A stretch of DNA of 13,500 nucleotides from Bacillota bacterium (GTDB lineage: Bacteria; Bacillota; Clostridia; Lachnospirales; Lachnospiraceae), in NCBI GenBank assembly GCA_023414985.1, contig JAEZLY010000298.1, forward strand, positions 1 to 13,500, in the 5' to 3' direction. Every line of letters starts with the position of its first letter. The stretch's first letter is position 1. The translations under genes were made by a program, and so were the position numbers. Shown one piece after another: positions 6,371-13,469 of the stretch. Below the pieces are notes generated by a model. It did not search any database, was not told the origin of the DNA, and was given only the letters and a program-made list of their open reading frames with translations.

Positions 6371-7465
6371 ATGAAGGAAGAATTTAACCTGGAACGCTAT
6401 TTAAGTGACGGCGTTGAAAACATTGTAAAAAATGCTATAAAAGCCTCTTTGTCCAATCCAAAGGAAAGCATTTTCCTGGCAAAGTATGCCATGGCTGCAA
6501 AGAATGCCCGAAAGCTGCGGAATGCAGCCGAAGAAAAGGGAGAGCACATCCCTCCGTTTTTGATTGCCAGCATAGCAAGTGCCTGTAATCTGCACTGTAC
6601 AGGCTGCTACGCGAGAGCAAATCATTCCTGTCTGGAGCAGGTGGATTCCGGTCAGTTAACAGAGAAGGATTGGAAGAAGATCTTTCAGGAAGCTGACGAG
6701 CTTGGTATCAGCTTCATCCTTCTGGCAGGCGGAGAACCGCTCTTAAGGCGTGAGATTCTCGAGTGCGCAGGGGATATTCCCACCGTACTGTTTCCTGTTT
6801 TTACGAACGGCACCTTACTGAACGACAACTATTTGGAGCTTTTTGATCAAAAGAGGAATCTGATCCCCATCCTAAGTATTGAAGGGGATGAAGTGATTAC
6901 CGATCAAAGGCGGGGCGCAGGTGTCTTCCGCAGAGTTTCAGAGACAATGCAGCGCCTGAAGCAGAAGAAGATCTTTTATGGAGCTTCCATCACCGTAACC
7001 ACGGAGAATATCCGGGAGGTTACCTCCCGTGCCTTCCTGGACCGGTTGTATGACAGCGGCTGCAAGACGGTGATCTATGTGGAATATGTGCCTGTCACAG
7101 AGGATAGTAAAGGTCTTGCACCGGAGGATCAGGAACGGGAGTATTTAGCCGCAGAATTAGAAAAGCTGCGTACAGAGCTCCGGGATATGCTCTTAATCTC
7201 CTTCCCCGGAGATGAAAAGGCATATGGCGGCTGCCTTGCGGCAGGCAGAGGCTTCTTTCATATTAACCCGCAGGGAGGAGCAGAGCCCTGTCCCTTCTCC
7301 CCATTCTCCGATACGAATTTAAAAGAGACCTCCCTGAGGGAGGCCCTAAATTCGCCTTTGTTCCGTAAATTAGGGGAACAGAAGCTTATGACCGGAGAAC
7401 ATGCGGGAGGGTGTGTGCTATTTGAACAACAGGAGCGGGTACAGGCAATCTTAGCGGGTAATTAA
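6371..7465 (+). CDS. Radical SAM enzyme with SPASM-like C-terminal cysteines, substrate unknown
   Basis: From ATG at 6371 the protein has 364 residues. The iron-sulfur cluster motif is CNLHCTGC (C72, C76, C79), followed by the SAM-binding LLAGGEPLLR (about 117-126). A C-terminal region has further cysteines at 288, 307 and 348 (GGCLAAG, EPCPFSP, GGCVLFE), resembling a short SPASM-type auxiliary cluster region. The N-terminal 60 residues are helical and basic (AKYAMAAKNARKLRNAAEEK). Radical SAM/SPASM proteins often modify peptides or proteins; no precursor peptide ORF with a ribosome binding site is visible in the flanking gaps. GTG at 6335 is an in-frame alternative start, but it falls in the leader hairpin and has no ribosome binding site. 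Co-transcription with PadR/HAAS is possible. The exact reaction is not assignable. Confidence 0.88.
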   Translation: MKEEFNLERYLSDGVENIVKNAIKASLSNPKESIFLAKYAMAAKNARKLRNAAEEKGEHIPPFLIASIASACNLHCTGCYARANHSCLEQVDSGQLTEKDWKKIFQEADELGISFILLAGGEPLLRREILECAGDIPTVLFPVFTNGTLLNDNYLELFDQKRNLIPILSIEGDEVITDQRRGAGVFRRVSETMQRLKQKKIFYGASITVTTENIREVTSRAFLDRLYDSGCKTVIYVEYVPVTEDSKGLAPEDQEREYLAAELEKLRTELRDMLLISFPGDEKAYGGCLAAGRGFFHINPQGGAEPCPFSPFSDTNLKETSLREALNSPLFRKLGEQKLMTGEHAGGCVLFEQQERVQAILAGN

Positions 7466-7481
7466 CCTGATTATTCTGCCA

Positions 7482-8018
7482 TTATGCCCTTCCTGACCAT
7501 TCATCTGCCAGGATTGCGTACTCGTACGTGTCCTGCCAGATGGGTTCGCCCTTTACATCTCTCCGGAAATAGACATTCTTAAGGAGATGCCCTTCCCTTC
7601 TCATACCGATCCGTTCCAACAGATGCCAGGACGCAGTATTCTCAGGATTACACATCGCAACGACTCTTCTGATTCCCATCCCGGTAAAGGCTTCCTTCAA
7701 TAATGCTGCCGCTGCTTCGGAGGCATAGCCTTTTCCCTGGTACCCGGCGTTAAATACATAGCCTAATTCCCAGGTATCAAAATCCTGCCCGGAAAAATAA
7801 AGGTTCCCTATGACCTTATCCGTCTCCTTTAAGCAAACTGCCAAAAAGTCTTCGTTTTTTGACCTTTTCACAGCCTCATGACGGCTTTCTTCTTCTGTGA
7901 ACACCTCGTAGGGTTCATATTTGGTTACCTGTTCATCCGATAGGTATTCATATAAATCCTTCCAATCCTCTGCGCGAAATCCGCGGATATGTAATCTTTC
8001 CGTCCAAAATTCTCTCAT
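7482..8018 (-). CDS. GNAT family N-acetyltransferase (RimJ/RimL-like)
   Basis: This 178-residue protein has the Acetyltransf_3 layout: N-terminal TERLHIRGFRAEDWKDLYEY, a beta strand VIGNLYFS (about 69-76), and the acetyl-CoA pyrophosphate loop GYQGKGYASEA (92-102). Motif B is ACNPENTASWHLLERIGMRREG in form (about 122-143; MCNPEN observed). It transfers an acetyl group from acetyl-CoA to an amine, in this family often a protein N-terminus or a small molecule; the acceptor is unknown. ATG at 8018 has a modest GGAAGTGA upstream. It is convergent with the radical SAM gene, with only 16 nt between stops and no visible terminator, so the two transcripts may overlap. Confidence 0.92.
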   Translation of the reverse strand: MREFWTERLHIRGFRAEDWKDLYEYLSDEQVTKYEPYEVFTEEESRHEAVKRSKNEDFLAVCLKETDKVIGNLYFSGQDFDTWELGYVFNAGYQGKGYASEAAAALLKEAFTGMGIRRVVAMCNPENTASWHLLERIGMRREGHLLKNVYFRRDVKGEPIWQDTYEYAILADEWSGRA

Positions 8019-8047
8019 TCGATCACTTCCGTTCTGTTTTTTTATTC

Positions 8048-8076
8048 ATTTTAATATAGAATAGCACAAAACGCAA
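8048..8076 (-). promoter_or_regulatory. Promoter of the acetyltransferase gene
   Basis: On the minus strand, -35 TTGCGT (8071-8076) and -10 TAAAAT (8048-8053) are separated by 17 nt, about 30 nt from the ATG at 8018. Confidence 0.55.
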
Positions 8077-8130
8077 TCCCGCCGAAATTGTCTGATAACG
8101 AAATTTATTAGTGTAATCTGTCTGAAACTG

Positions 8131-8139
8131 TGGTATTAT
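8131..8139 (+). promoter_or_regulatory. Possible extended -10 promoter of the sensor kinase/HD-GYP operon
   Basis: TGGTATTAT matches the extended -10 form TGnTATAAT with one difference. No good -35 lies 16-18 nt upstream, which an extended -10 can tolerate. It would give a leader of about 90 nt to ATG at 8237. The surrounding 8100-8160 is very AT-rich, so a chance match is possible. Confidence 0.35.
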
Positions 8140-8236
8140 TATAAATAATATTTAATAATTTCTTCTTCAAGACAGCATCGGTTACAGAATTTCTTGTGCA
8201 AAAAATTCCAAATAGGTACAGAAGCCGGAGGCGTTT

Positions 8237-10744
8237 ATGAGGAAAAAATGGATTCCCTTACAACGTATCGTTATACTCACTGTAGCGGGGATATTTCTTT
8301 TGCTATTAATTGAAATATCAGTTCTGAATCGTCATGATTATAATTATCTGATCGAGGAAAAGGGACGTGCTTCTCTTACTCTGATTTCCAGAAGAACAGC
8401 GGAGAATGTCAGCTGCATGCTGTCTGAGCTGCAGATTGCCGATCAGTTTTACGCCGAATTTATTCAGCAAAACCGACTTTATGACAATACAGATCTCTCT
8501 GAAATTCTTAGCTATACGCAGAAGGTTGCCGAAAGGGTTCAGAAGGAGATGCCTCAGGTCAGCAGGATTCATTATGCCGATTTAAAGCGCCGCAGCGCAG
8601 GATACCTGATTCCGGATGGCGGTGGGCTTAACCTGTTCCTACAGGATAGTGGAACAACGAATGAATTGACCTTTTACAAGGGTAAATCCACTGACAGTCC
8701 TGTCATAAGAGCAGAAAAAGGCTATGACCCTACTCTTCAGCCTTGGTTTACCAAAGTGATGGAGAATCATAACCTGCAGTGGTCCGATGCATACATCAGC
8801 CGTGATACCGCTGATGCCCTTAGTATCTCTTCTATCCGATCTATCCTGGATGACAGCGGCAAGTTAATCGGGGTCGCCTGTATGGATATGAAAATGAGTG
8901 AGCTTCGCGGTTATCTGCAGGAAATTGAGGAATTAGGCTCGGGAGTTGTCTATATCATGACCTCAGGCCACGAGTTGATCGCTTCTTCCAATGACACAGA
9001 TTTTATAGAAGCCTCAGAAGATAACTCTGCTTCCCTTGAGATCCCAAAGGCAACAGAGTGCCCGGATCTCCGAATCAGTGAGAGTGCTTCTTATATTCTG
9101 AATAATATCTCACCGGTTAATCAGGTGTTGCGCATAACCATTGATCAGAAAAGGTACTTCGGTACAATTACCCCGATTACAGAACCATCTATTGGTTTAG
9201 AAGTCGTTACTCTGATACCGGAGGATGCTCTTGTAGGAGACATTCTGAAGACGCAATATTTTCGCGCAGGCTTCCTGATTATCCTATTTCTCATTGGAAC
9301 AGCCCTGGCAACTCTGATCCTGACCCGGTTCCTGAGACCGATTCTTCAGGTAGCAAGACAGGCAGAGCAGATATCACTACAGAGCTTCGGCGAGCAGATT
9401 GATGATTCCCGTATCCCGATTGCGGAGTCGCACCAGCTGGTTTCCGCATTTAATCATATGTCCGTCCACCTTCAATCCATAATCGAAGAAATCAAATCAA
9501 GTGAAGATAAGTTCCGTACCCTGGTAGAAAACAGTGATGATATGATATGCAGCCTGTCTCCTACCGGGGAGATTCTCATGCTCAATGAGAGCAATGAAAA
9601 ATTTTTTAATCTGCAGAAGGAAACGTACATCGGAAAGAATCTGTTGGACAGCTTTACAGATGAAGAAGAAAAGGAAATCTGGAAGCGACAATGGAATAGG
9701 ATGCTGGAGAGCCGAAAGAAAATAACCTTCACCTTTGAGACTCATAACTATGCTAATGAAGATAGGATCCTGAATGTGCAGCTGTTACCCCAGTTCAATG
9801 CTTCCGACGAGCTCACGAATGTCATCCGGACTCAGACGGATGTTACAGAGCTCCTAAAAACCCGGGAGCAGATCGAGGAACTTCTGAAATCAGAAAACGA
9901 ACGGCTGGAGGCAATCGTAAAGCTTCGTACCGAGGAGCTGAATAACACGATGAAAGAACTGATGGACCGGGAAAAGATGGCCTCCCTTGGTGGTCTGGTC
10001 TCTGGAGTTGCTCATGAGATCAATACCCCTCTGGGCGTTGCGGTTACAGCCTCCTCCTTCCTGATGGATGAGAACGCAAAGATTATGAAATGTATCGAGG
10101 AGGGAAACCTGACCAAGCAGCTGTTATCAGACTATCTGGAGAATACAGAGGAGAGTACAAAAATCATATCCAGCAACTTGGAGCGTGCTTCCAATCTGAT
10201 CACCAGCTTTAAGAAGATCAGTGTCAATCAGACGGATGAAGCTGAGATGCGATTTAACCTTTATGATTACCTGCAGTCCATTCTTCTGATGCTGAAGCAC
10301 GAATACAAAAATACCGGTCATTCCTTCGAGATCGACTGTCCCAGAGATTTATATCTGGTAAGTTATCCGGGTGCTTACTCTCAGATATTCACTAATCTGA
10401 TCATGAACTCCCTGATACACGGCTTTCAGAACAAGGAAGCAGGTCAGATTTCCATCCATGCAAAGATACTGAATGCTCAAAATGAAACTGATGGCATTCT
10501 TCGGATTGAATATCGGGATAACGGGGTAGGAATACCCGAAGAAAATCTAAAATACATATTCGATCCGTTCTTCACCACGACCCGGGGCAACGGGAAGAAC
10601 AGCGGAAGCGGTCTTGGTCTGAGTATTGTCTACAATCTCGTAACGGTAACCCTAAAGGGCATGATAGAATGCATCAGCATGCCTGCCAAAGGGGTTTTAT
10701 TTACAATAGAAATACCGATTCATAATTATTCACTAACAGAGTAG
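8237..10744 (+). CDS. Membrane sensor histidine kinase (dCache-HAMP-PAS-HisKA-HATPase)
   Basis: This 835-residue kinase has a transmembrane segment at about 10-29 and a large extracellular double-Cache sensor (about 35-335) with the KGYDPTLQPWF motif at 161-171 typical of dCache ligand domains. A second membrane segment (about 344-364), HAMP to about 420, PAS (about 423-540; LVENSDDMICSLSPTGEIL) and a coiled coil follow. The HisKA H-box has H593 in LVSGVAHEINTPLG. The HATPase domain contains NLIMNSLIHG (720-729), DNGVGIP (761-767), FDPFFTT (775-781) and GSGLGLS (790-796). There is no receiver, so it is a classical rather than hybrid kinase. ATG at 8237 has CCGGAGG about 6 nt upstream. It is followed after 46 bp by an HD-GYP response regulator, its likely partner. 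Cache domains usually bind small metabolites such as amino acids or carboxylates; the ligand here is unknown. Confidence 0.95.
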   Translation: MRKKWIPLQRIVILTVAGIFLLLLIEISVLNRHDYNYLIEEKGRASLTLISRRTAENVSCMLSELQIADQFYAEFIQQNRLYDNTDLSEILSYTQKVAERVQKEMPQVSRIHYADLKRRSAGYLIPDGGGLNLFLQDSGTTNELTFYKGKSTDSPVIRAEKGYDPTLQPWFTKVMENHNLQWSDAYISRDTADALSISSIRSILDDSGKLIGVACMDMKMSELRGYLQEIEELGSGVVYIMTSGHELIASSNDTDFIEASEDNSASLEIPKATECPDLRISESASYILNNISPVNQVLRITIDQKRYFGTITPITEPSIGLEVVTLIPEDALVGDILKTQYFRAGFLIILFLIGTALATLILTRFLRPILQVARQAEQISLQSFGEQIDDSRIPIAESHQLVSAFNHMSVHLQSIIEEIKSSEDKFRTLVENSDDMICSLSPTGEILMLNESNEKFFNLQKETYIGKNLLDSFTDEEEKEIWKRQWNRMLESRKKITFTFETHNYANEDRILNVQLLPQFNASDELTNVIRTQTDVTELLKTREQIEELLKSENERLEAIVKLRTEELNNTMKELMDREKMASLGGLVSGVAHEINTPLGVAVTASSFLMDENAKIMKCIEEGNLTKQLLSDYLENTEESTKIISSNLERASNLITSFKKISVNQTDEAEMRFNLYDYLQSILLMLKHEYKNTGHSFEIDCPRDLYLVSYPGAYSQIFTNLIMNSLIHGFQNKEAGQISIHAKILNAQNETDGILRIEYRDNGVGIPEENLKYIFDPFFTTTRGNGKNSGSGLGLSIVYNLVTVTLKGMIECISMPAKGVLFTIEIPIHNYSLTE

Positions 10745-10790
10745 CTACCTGCATATTCCTTGAGGAAATATACTATGAACGGAGGCTTTT

Positions 10791-12374
10791 ATGGTAAAAG
10801 TAAATTTAAATAATATGGATGACGATCTATTCCGGGAGACAACATCTGAAGAAGCAATACAGGGTACAGGCAGACTGAAAAGATATTCCTACCCCTATAA
10901 AATAGTCGTCGCAGATGACGATGAAGAAGTCCATCGAGTCACCAGTATGATTTTAAAGGGTTTCGTATTCGAGGATCATCCTCTTGAAATCATCGATACC
11001 TACTCCGGTGCCGAGACCGTGGAGGTGTTCCGAATTATTCCCGATATCGCCATCCTGTTTCTTGACGTCGTTATGGAGAAGGATTATTCCGGTCTTGAGG
11101 TCGTAAAAAAGATAAGGAATGATCTGGGGAATCACTCTACCCGTATCGTGCTCCGGACAGGTCAACCCGGGGAAGCTCCGGAGGAAGAGGTAATACGGGA
11201 TTATGATATCAATGATTATCGTCTAAAGACGGAGCTTACGGCCAACCGCCTAAAGACCACCCTCTACAGCACCCTACGGAATTACAGGGATATCAAGAGC
11301 ATAGAAAAGCATAAGGGCGGCCTGGAGAAAATCATCAAAACCACCTCTAAGCTTTTTGAAAATAATACCCTCAAGGATTTCCTGATCAGTATGCTGGAGG
11401 AGCTGTCGAATTTCCATCAGGATAATCCCGAGATGCTCTATATCCGGGGAAGTAAGCAGGAGCTGGCTCATGGATTGGTTACGATCAGTGAACGCAAAAG
11501 TCATACGATTGTAGCTGCCACCGGAAAGTATGAGTCCTTTATCGGTCTGGATATTGATCATATTCCTGAGCTTGACCATGTATCCGAATGGTTGAATTCC
11601 GAGAAGGAAGACCGATTTATCTACCGGCTTGAGAATGGCTTTATCATTGAAGGGCACGGTAAAAGTCAATTGAATAACTTCATCTATGTGGAAGGTGTTA
11701 ACGAAGAATATGACTTTGATTTAATTCAGCTGTTCCTCTCCAATTTTGCGGTAGCATTAGATAACTTCATCCTGAGCAACCTCCTGTATTCTACTCAAAA
11801 GGATATCGTAATCGCTTTGGGTGAGACCATCGAAGGACATTTTGAGGAAGTCGGTACCCATGTAAAACGGATATCGGAAATGATGTATCGCTTTGCCCGA
11901 AGCAGAGAGCTGCCTCTGCCGGAATGTGAGATGCTCAAGATCGCCAGCTCCCTGCATGACCTTGGTAAAATAGCGATCCCCGATGCAATCCTAAAAAAAC
12001 CCGGCAAACTCACCCCGGAAGAATTCGAGGTAATCAAGGCCCACACGATACACGGACACAGGATTATCAGCAAATCCAATGCCCCGTTCCTTCAAGCCGC
12101 CGCCGAGATAGCACTCAACCACCATGAGAAATATGACGGAACCGGTTATCCATCCCAGAAATCAGGTACCTCCATCCCCATCTACGCCCGAATGATGGCC
12201 ATCGTCGATGTCTTTGACGCCATGACGCATAAGCGCATTTATAAAGAAGCCTACCCGCTGGAGGAAGCCCTCACCTACTTACGAGAAAATCGTGGTACCC
12301 ACTTCGACCCGGATCTCGTAGATCACTTCCTACAGCACCAAGCAGAAATTTTAGACGGTATAACTGACTTATAA
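10791..12374 (+). CDS. Response regulator with DUF3369 and HD-GYP domains (probable cyclic-di-GMP phosphodiesterase)
   Basis: This 527-residue protein has a receiver at about 36-160 (D42-D44, phospho-acceptor D92 in FLDVVM, T123, K146 in YRLKTEL). A DUF3369 middle domain (about 165-330; YIRGSKQELAHGL) leads to a C-terminal HD-GYP domain (about 335-520). Metal and signature residues are all present: H357 (GTHVKR), HD at 389-390 in LHDLGKIAIPD, H418, HHEKYDGTGYP (444-454) and D473 in DVFDAMTHKRIYK. HD-GYP proteins hydrolyse cyclic-di-GMP, so phosphorylation by the upstream dCache kinase should change c-di-GMP level. The first 30 residues are acidic and poorly conserved in appearance. ATG at 10791 has GGAGG about 5 nt upstream. 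Co-transcribed with the kinase; no terminator lies between. Catalytic activity is inferred from intact motifs. Confidence 0.95.
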   Translation: MVKVNLNNMDDDLFRETTSEEAIQGTGRLKRYSYPYKIVVADDDEEVHRVTSMILKGFVFEDHPLEIIDTYSGAETVEVFRIIPDIAILFLDVVMEKDYSGLEVVKKIRNDLGNHSTRIVLRTGQPGEAPEEEVIRDYDINDYRLKTELTANRLKTTLYSTLRNYRDIKSIEKHKGGLEKIIKTTSKLFENNTLKDFLISMLEELSNFHQDNPEMLYIRGSKQELAHGLVTISERKSHTIVAATGKYESFIGLDIDHIPELDHVSEWLNSEKEDRFIYRLENGFIIEGHGKSQLNNFIYVEGVNEEYDFDLIQLFLSNFAVALDNFILSNLLYSTQKDIVIALGETIEGHFEEVGTHVKRISEMMYRFARSRELPLPECEMLKIASSLHDLGKIAIPDAILKKPGKLTPEEFEVIKAHTIHGHRIISKSNAPFLQAAAEIALNHHEKYDGTGYPSQKSGTSIPIYARMMAIVDVFDAMTHKRIYKEAYPLEEALTYLRENRGTHFDPDLVDHFLQHQAEILDGITDL

Positions 12375-12381
12375 GCAAAAC

Positions 12382-12670
12382 AGGAGAATGTTACATAGAA
12401 ACCTACATAATATAAGCACCTATTACAGGTGTGTGTTAGTACGAATTTATGAAATCCGTAGTAACAGTAGCTTCGATGTTTTACGATGATGTCTGCAAAT
12501 GTCCACGGATGGACATTTAGGGGCGTGCGTCATGGAAGACGCATACGCCCCGGCAGACAGCTTCAAGTAAAAAATCGGAGTGTACTGTTACAGGATTTCA
12601 TAATCAGAGTAATAACCCACATCTGCAATATGGTGCTTATATTACGTGAACTTTATTGGAACATTCTCCT
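12382..12670. repeat. Long imperfect palindrome: candidate structured RNA or MITE-like element
   Basis: The 308-bp convergent gap between HD-GYP and ppa is almost filled by one inverted repeat. Perfect blocks, nested in order from outside in, are AGGAGAATGTT (12382-12392 with 12660-12670), TAATATAAGCACC (12408-12420 with 12632-12644), TTATGAAATCC (12447-12457 with 12593-12603), GTAACAGTA (12461-12469 with 12583-12591) and TGTCTGC (12490-12496 with 12553-12559). Shorter matches (CAGGTGTG, GTTA, TAC, TTTTAC) lie between. The arms are separated by two extra hairpins described separately. The plus-strand 3' end is followed by five T (12672-12676). It begins 7 nt after the HD-GYP stop and ends 12 nt before the ppa stop. 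The fold is directly visible; whether it is an expressed RNA, a mobile palindromic element or an elaborate bidirectional terminator is inference. No protein-coding gene is supported here. Confidence 0.85.
12490..12559. other. Three-way junction at the apex of the long palindrome
   Basis: A 7-bp basal stem (TGTCTGC with GCAGACA) opens directly into hairpin A, AAATGTCC (12497-12504) with GGACATTT (12511-12518), a perfect 8 bp with a 6-nt loop. After one unpaired base (12519) comes hairpin B: GGGGCGT (12520-12526) with ACGCCCC (12545-12551), a two-base AT bulge (12543-12544), GCGTC (12527-12531) with GACGC (12538-12542), and loop ATGGAA. One unpaired base (12552) closes the junction. Every stem is perfect apart from the bulge, and almost no base is left over, unlike the irregular lower stem. 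Confidence 0.8.
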
Positions 12671-12682
12671 ATTTTTGTTCCA

Positions 12683-13219
12683 CTATCTCTTCCCGAATTT
12701 CTTCTCGTAGTTGTCCAGGCAGTGATTAATGATGGAAATGGCCTCCTCGGGTCCTCCGAATTCGTTCACGGCGGTCTGCTTATGCTCCAGCTCCTTGTAT
12801 ACGCTGAAGAAATGCTTCATTTCATTGAAGATATGCTGCGGCAGCTCGCTGATGTTAGTGTACATATTGTAGGTCGGGTCATTGAAGGGAATCGCGATGA
12901 TCTTCTCGTCTCCCATACCGTTATCAATCATCTTCATTACTCCGATGGGATAACAACGAACCAGGGATAGGGGCTCAATCGGCTCGGAGCAAAGCACCAG
13001 TACGTCTAGCGGATCCATATCGTCACCATAGGTTCTTGGGATAAATCCGTAATTCGCAGGATAATGCGTTGAGGTATACAAGATCCGGTCCAGGATAATG
13101 TAGCCCGTCTCCTTATCCAATTCGTATTTTTTCTTGCTGCCCTTAGAAATCTCGACTACCGCAACAAAGTCCTCCGCTTTTATCCTGTCCGGATTAATGT
13201 CGTGCCATATATTATTCAT
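12683..13219 (-). CDS. ppa: Inorganic pyrophosphatase, family I (soluble)
   Basis: This 178-residue enzyme hydrolyses pyrophosphate to two phosphates in the cytoplasm, pulling biosynthetic reactions forward. Family I catalytic residues are in place: E23 and K29-K31 in EISKGSKKKYELDKETG, R45, Y57 in YPANYGFIPRTYGDD, the metal-binding DDMDPLD (D67, D69, D72), D99, D104 and K106 in MGDEK, and Y141-K142. The length matches bacterial family I enzymes. ATG at 13219 has AAGGAAG about 7 nt upstream. It has its own sigma-A-like promoter and converges on the HD-GYP operon, with the long palindrome between the two stop codons. Gene and function are confident; it is a housekeeping gene not evidently linked to the kinase system. 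Confidence 0.96.
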   Translation of the reverse strand: MNNIWHDINPDRIKAEDFVAVVEISKGSKKKYELDKETGYIILDRILYTSTHYPANYGFIPRTYGDDMDPLDVLVLCSEPIEPLSLVRCYPIGVMKMIDNGMGDEKIIAIPFNDPTYNMYTNISELPQHIFNEMKHFFSVYKELEHKQTAVNEFGGPEEAISIINHCLDNYEKKFGKR

Positions 13220-13279
13220 AATGTTCTTCCTTTCTAAAATACTCCCTGCTTCAAATCGCTCTCAGATGTAGTAAATACG

Positions 13280-13307
13280 ATTTTACCATACTATGGTTTA
13301 TTTACAA
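13280..13307 (-). promoter_or_regulatory. Promoter of ppa
   Basis: On the minus strand, -35 TTGTAA (13302-13307) and -10 TAAAAT (13280-13285) are spaced by 16 nt, about 55 nt upstream of ATG at 13219. The 21-bp-period direct repeat starts 19 bp further upstream. Confidence 0.55.
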
Positions 13308-13325
13308 CTATTGTATTTATTATTT

Positions 13326-13360
13326 TTACCGTTTATGGGTAAAAACTTACCGTTCATGGG
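13326..13360. repeat. Pair of 14-bp direct repeats, 21-bp period
   Basis: TTACCGTTTATGGG (13326-13339) and TTACCGTTCATGGG (13347-13360) differ at one base. The spacing of 21 bp is two helical turns, so both copies face the same side of the DNA. They lie just upstream of the ppa promoter and could bind an activator. Equally they could be terminal repeats of an insertion-sequence remnant, given the second 21-bp-period pair at 13472-13500. The rest of 13308-13469 shows no gene or other signal. Confidence 0.6.
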
Positions 13361-13469
13361 GAAGTCGATTGTCAAATTTTGCTGTTTTGGTTATAGTTAG
13401 GTTGTCGATAATTGCAAAGTAAGTTCTCCAAAGAAGTAATTCACTTTTCTTCTCTGAATTAAAAAAAGC

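Noticed and set aside
7466..7481. Terminator between the convergent radical SAM and acetyltransferase genes
   Set aside because: The gap is 16 nt and shows no stem followed by a T-run on either strand.
12520..12551. Group II intron domain V
   Set aside because: Stem-bulge-stem layout is similar, but the AGC catalytic triad near the 5' side and the GNRA tetraloop are absent, and no intron-encoded protein or other domains are seen.
12382..12670. Retron msr/msd or CRISPR array
   Set aside because: No reverse transcriptase or cas gene is present and there are no regular spaced direct repeats; only nested inverted repeats are seen.
12486..12710. 74-codon plus-strand open frame across the palindrome
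   Set aside because: It runs through the inverted repeat and into the ppa 3' end on the opposite strand, has a basic low-complexity composition and no convincing ribosome binding site.
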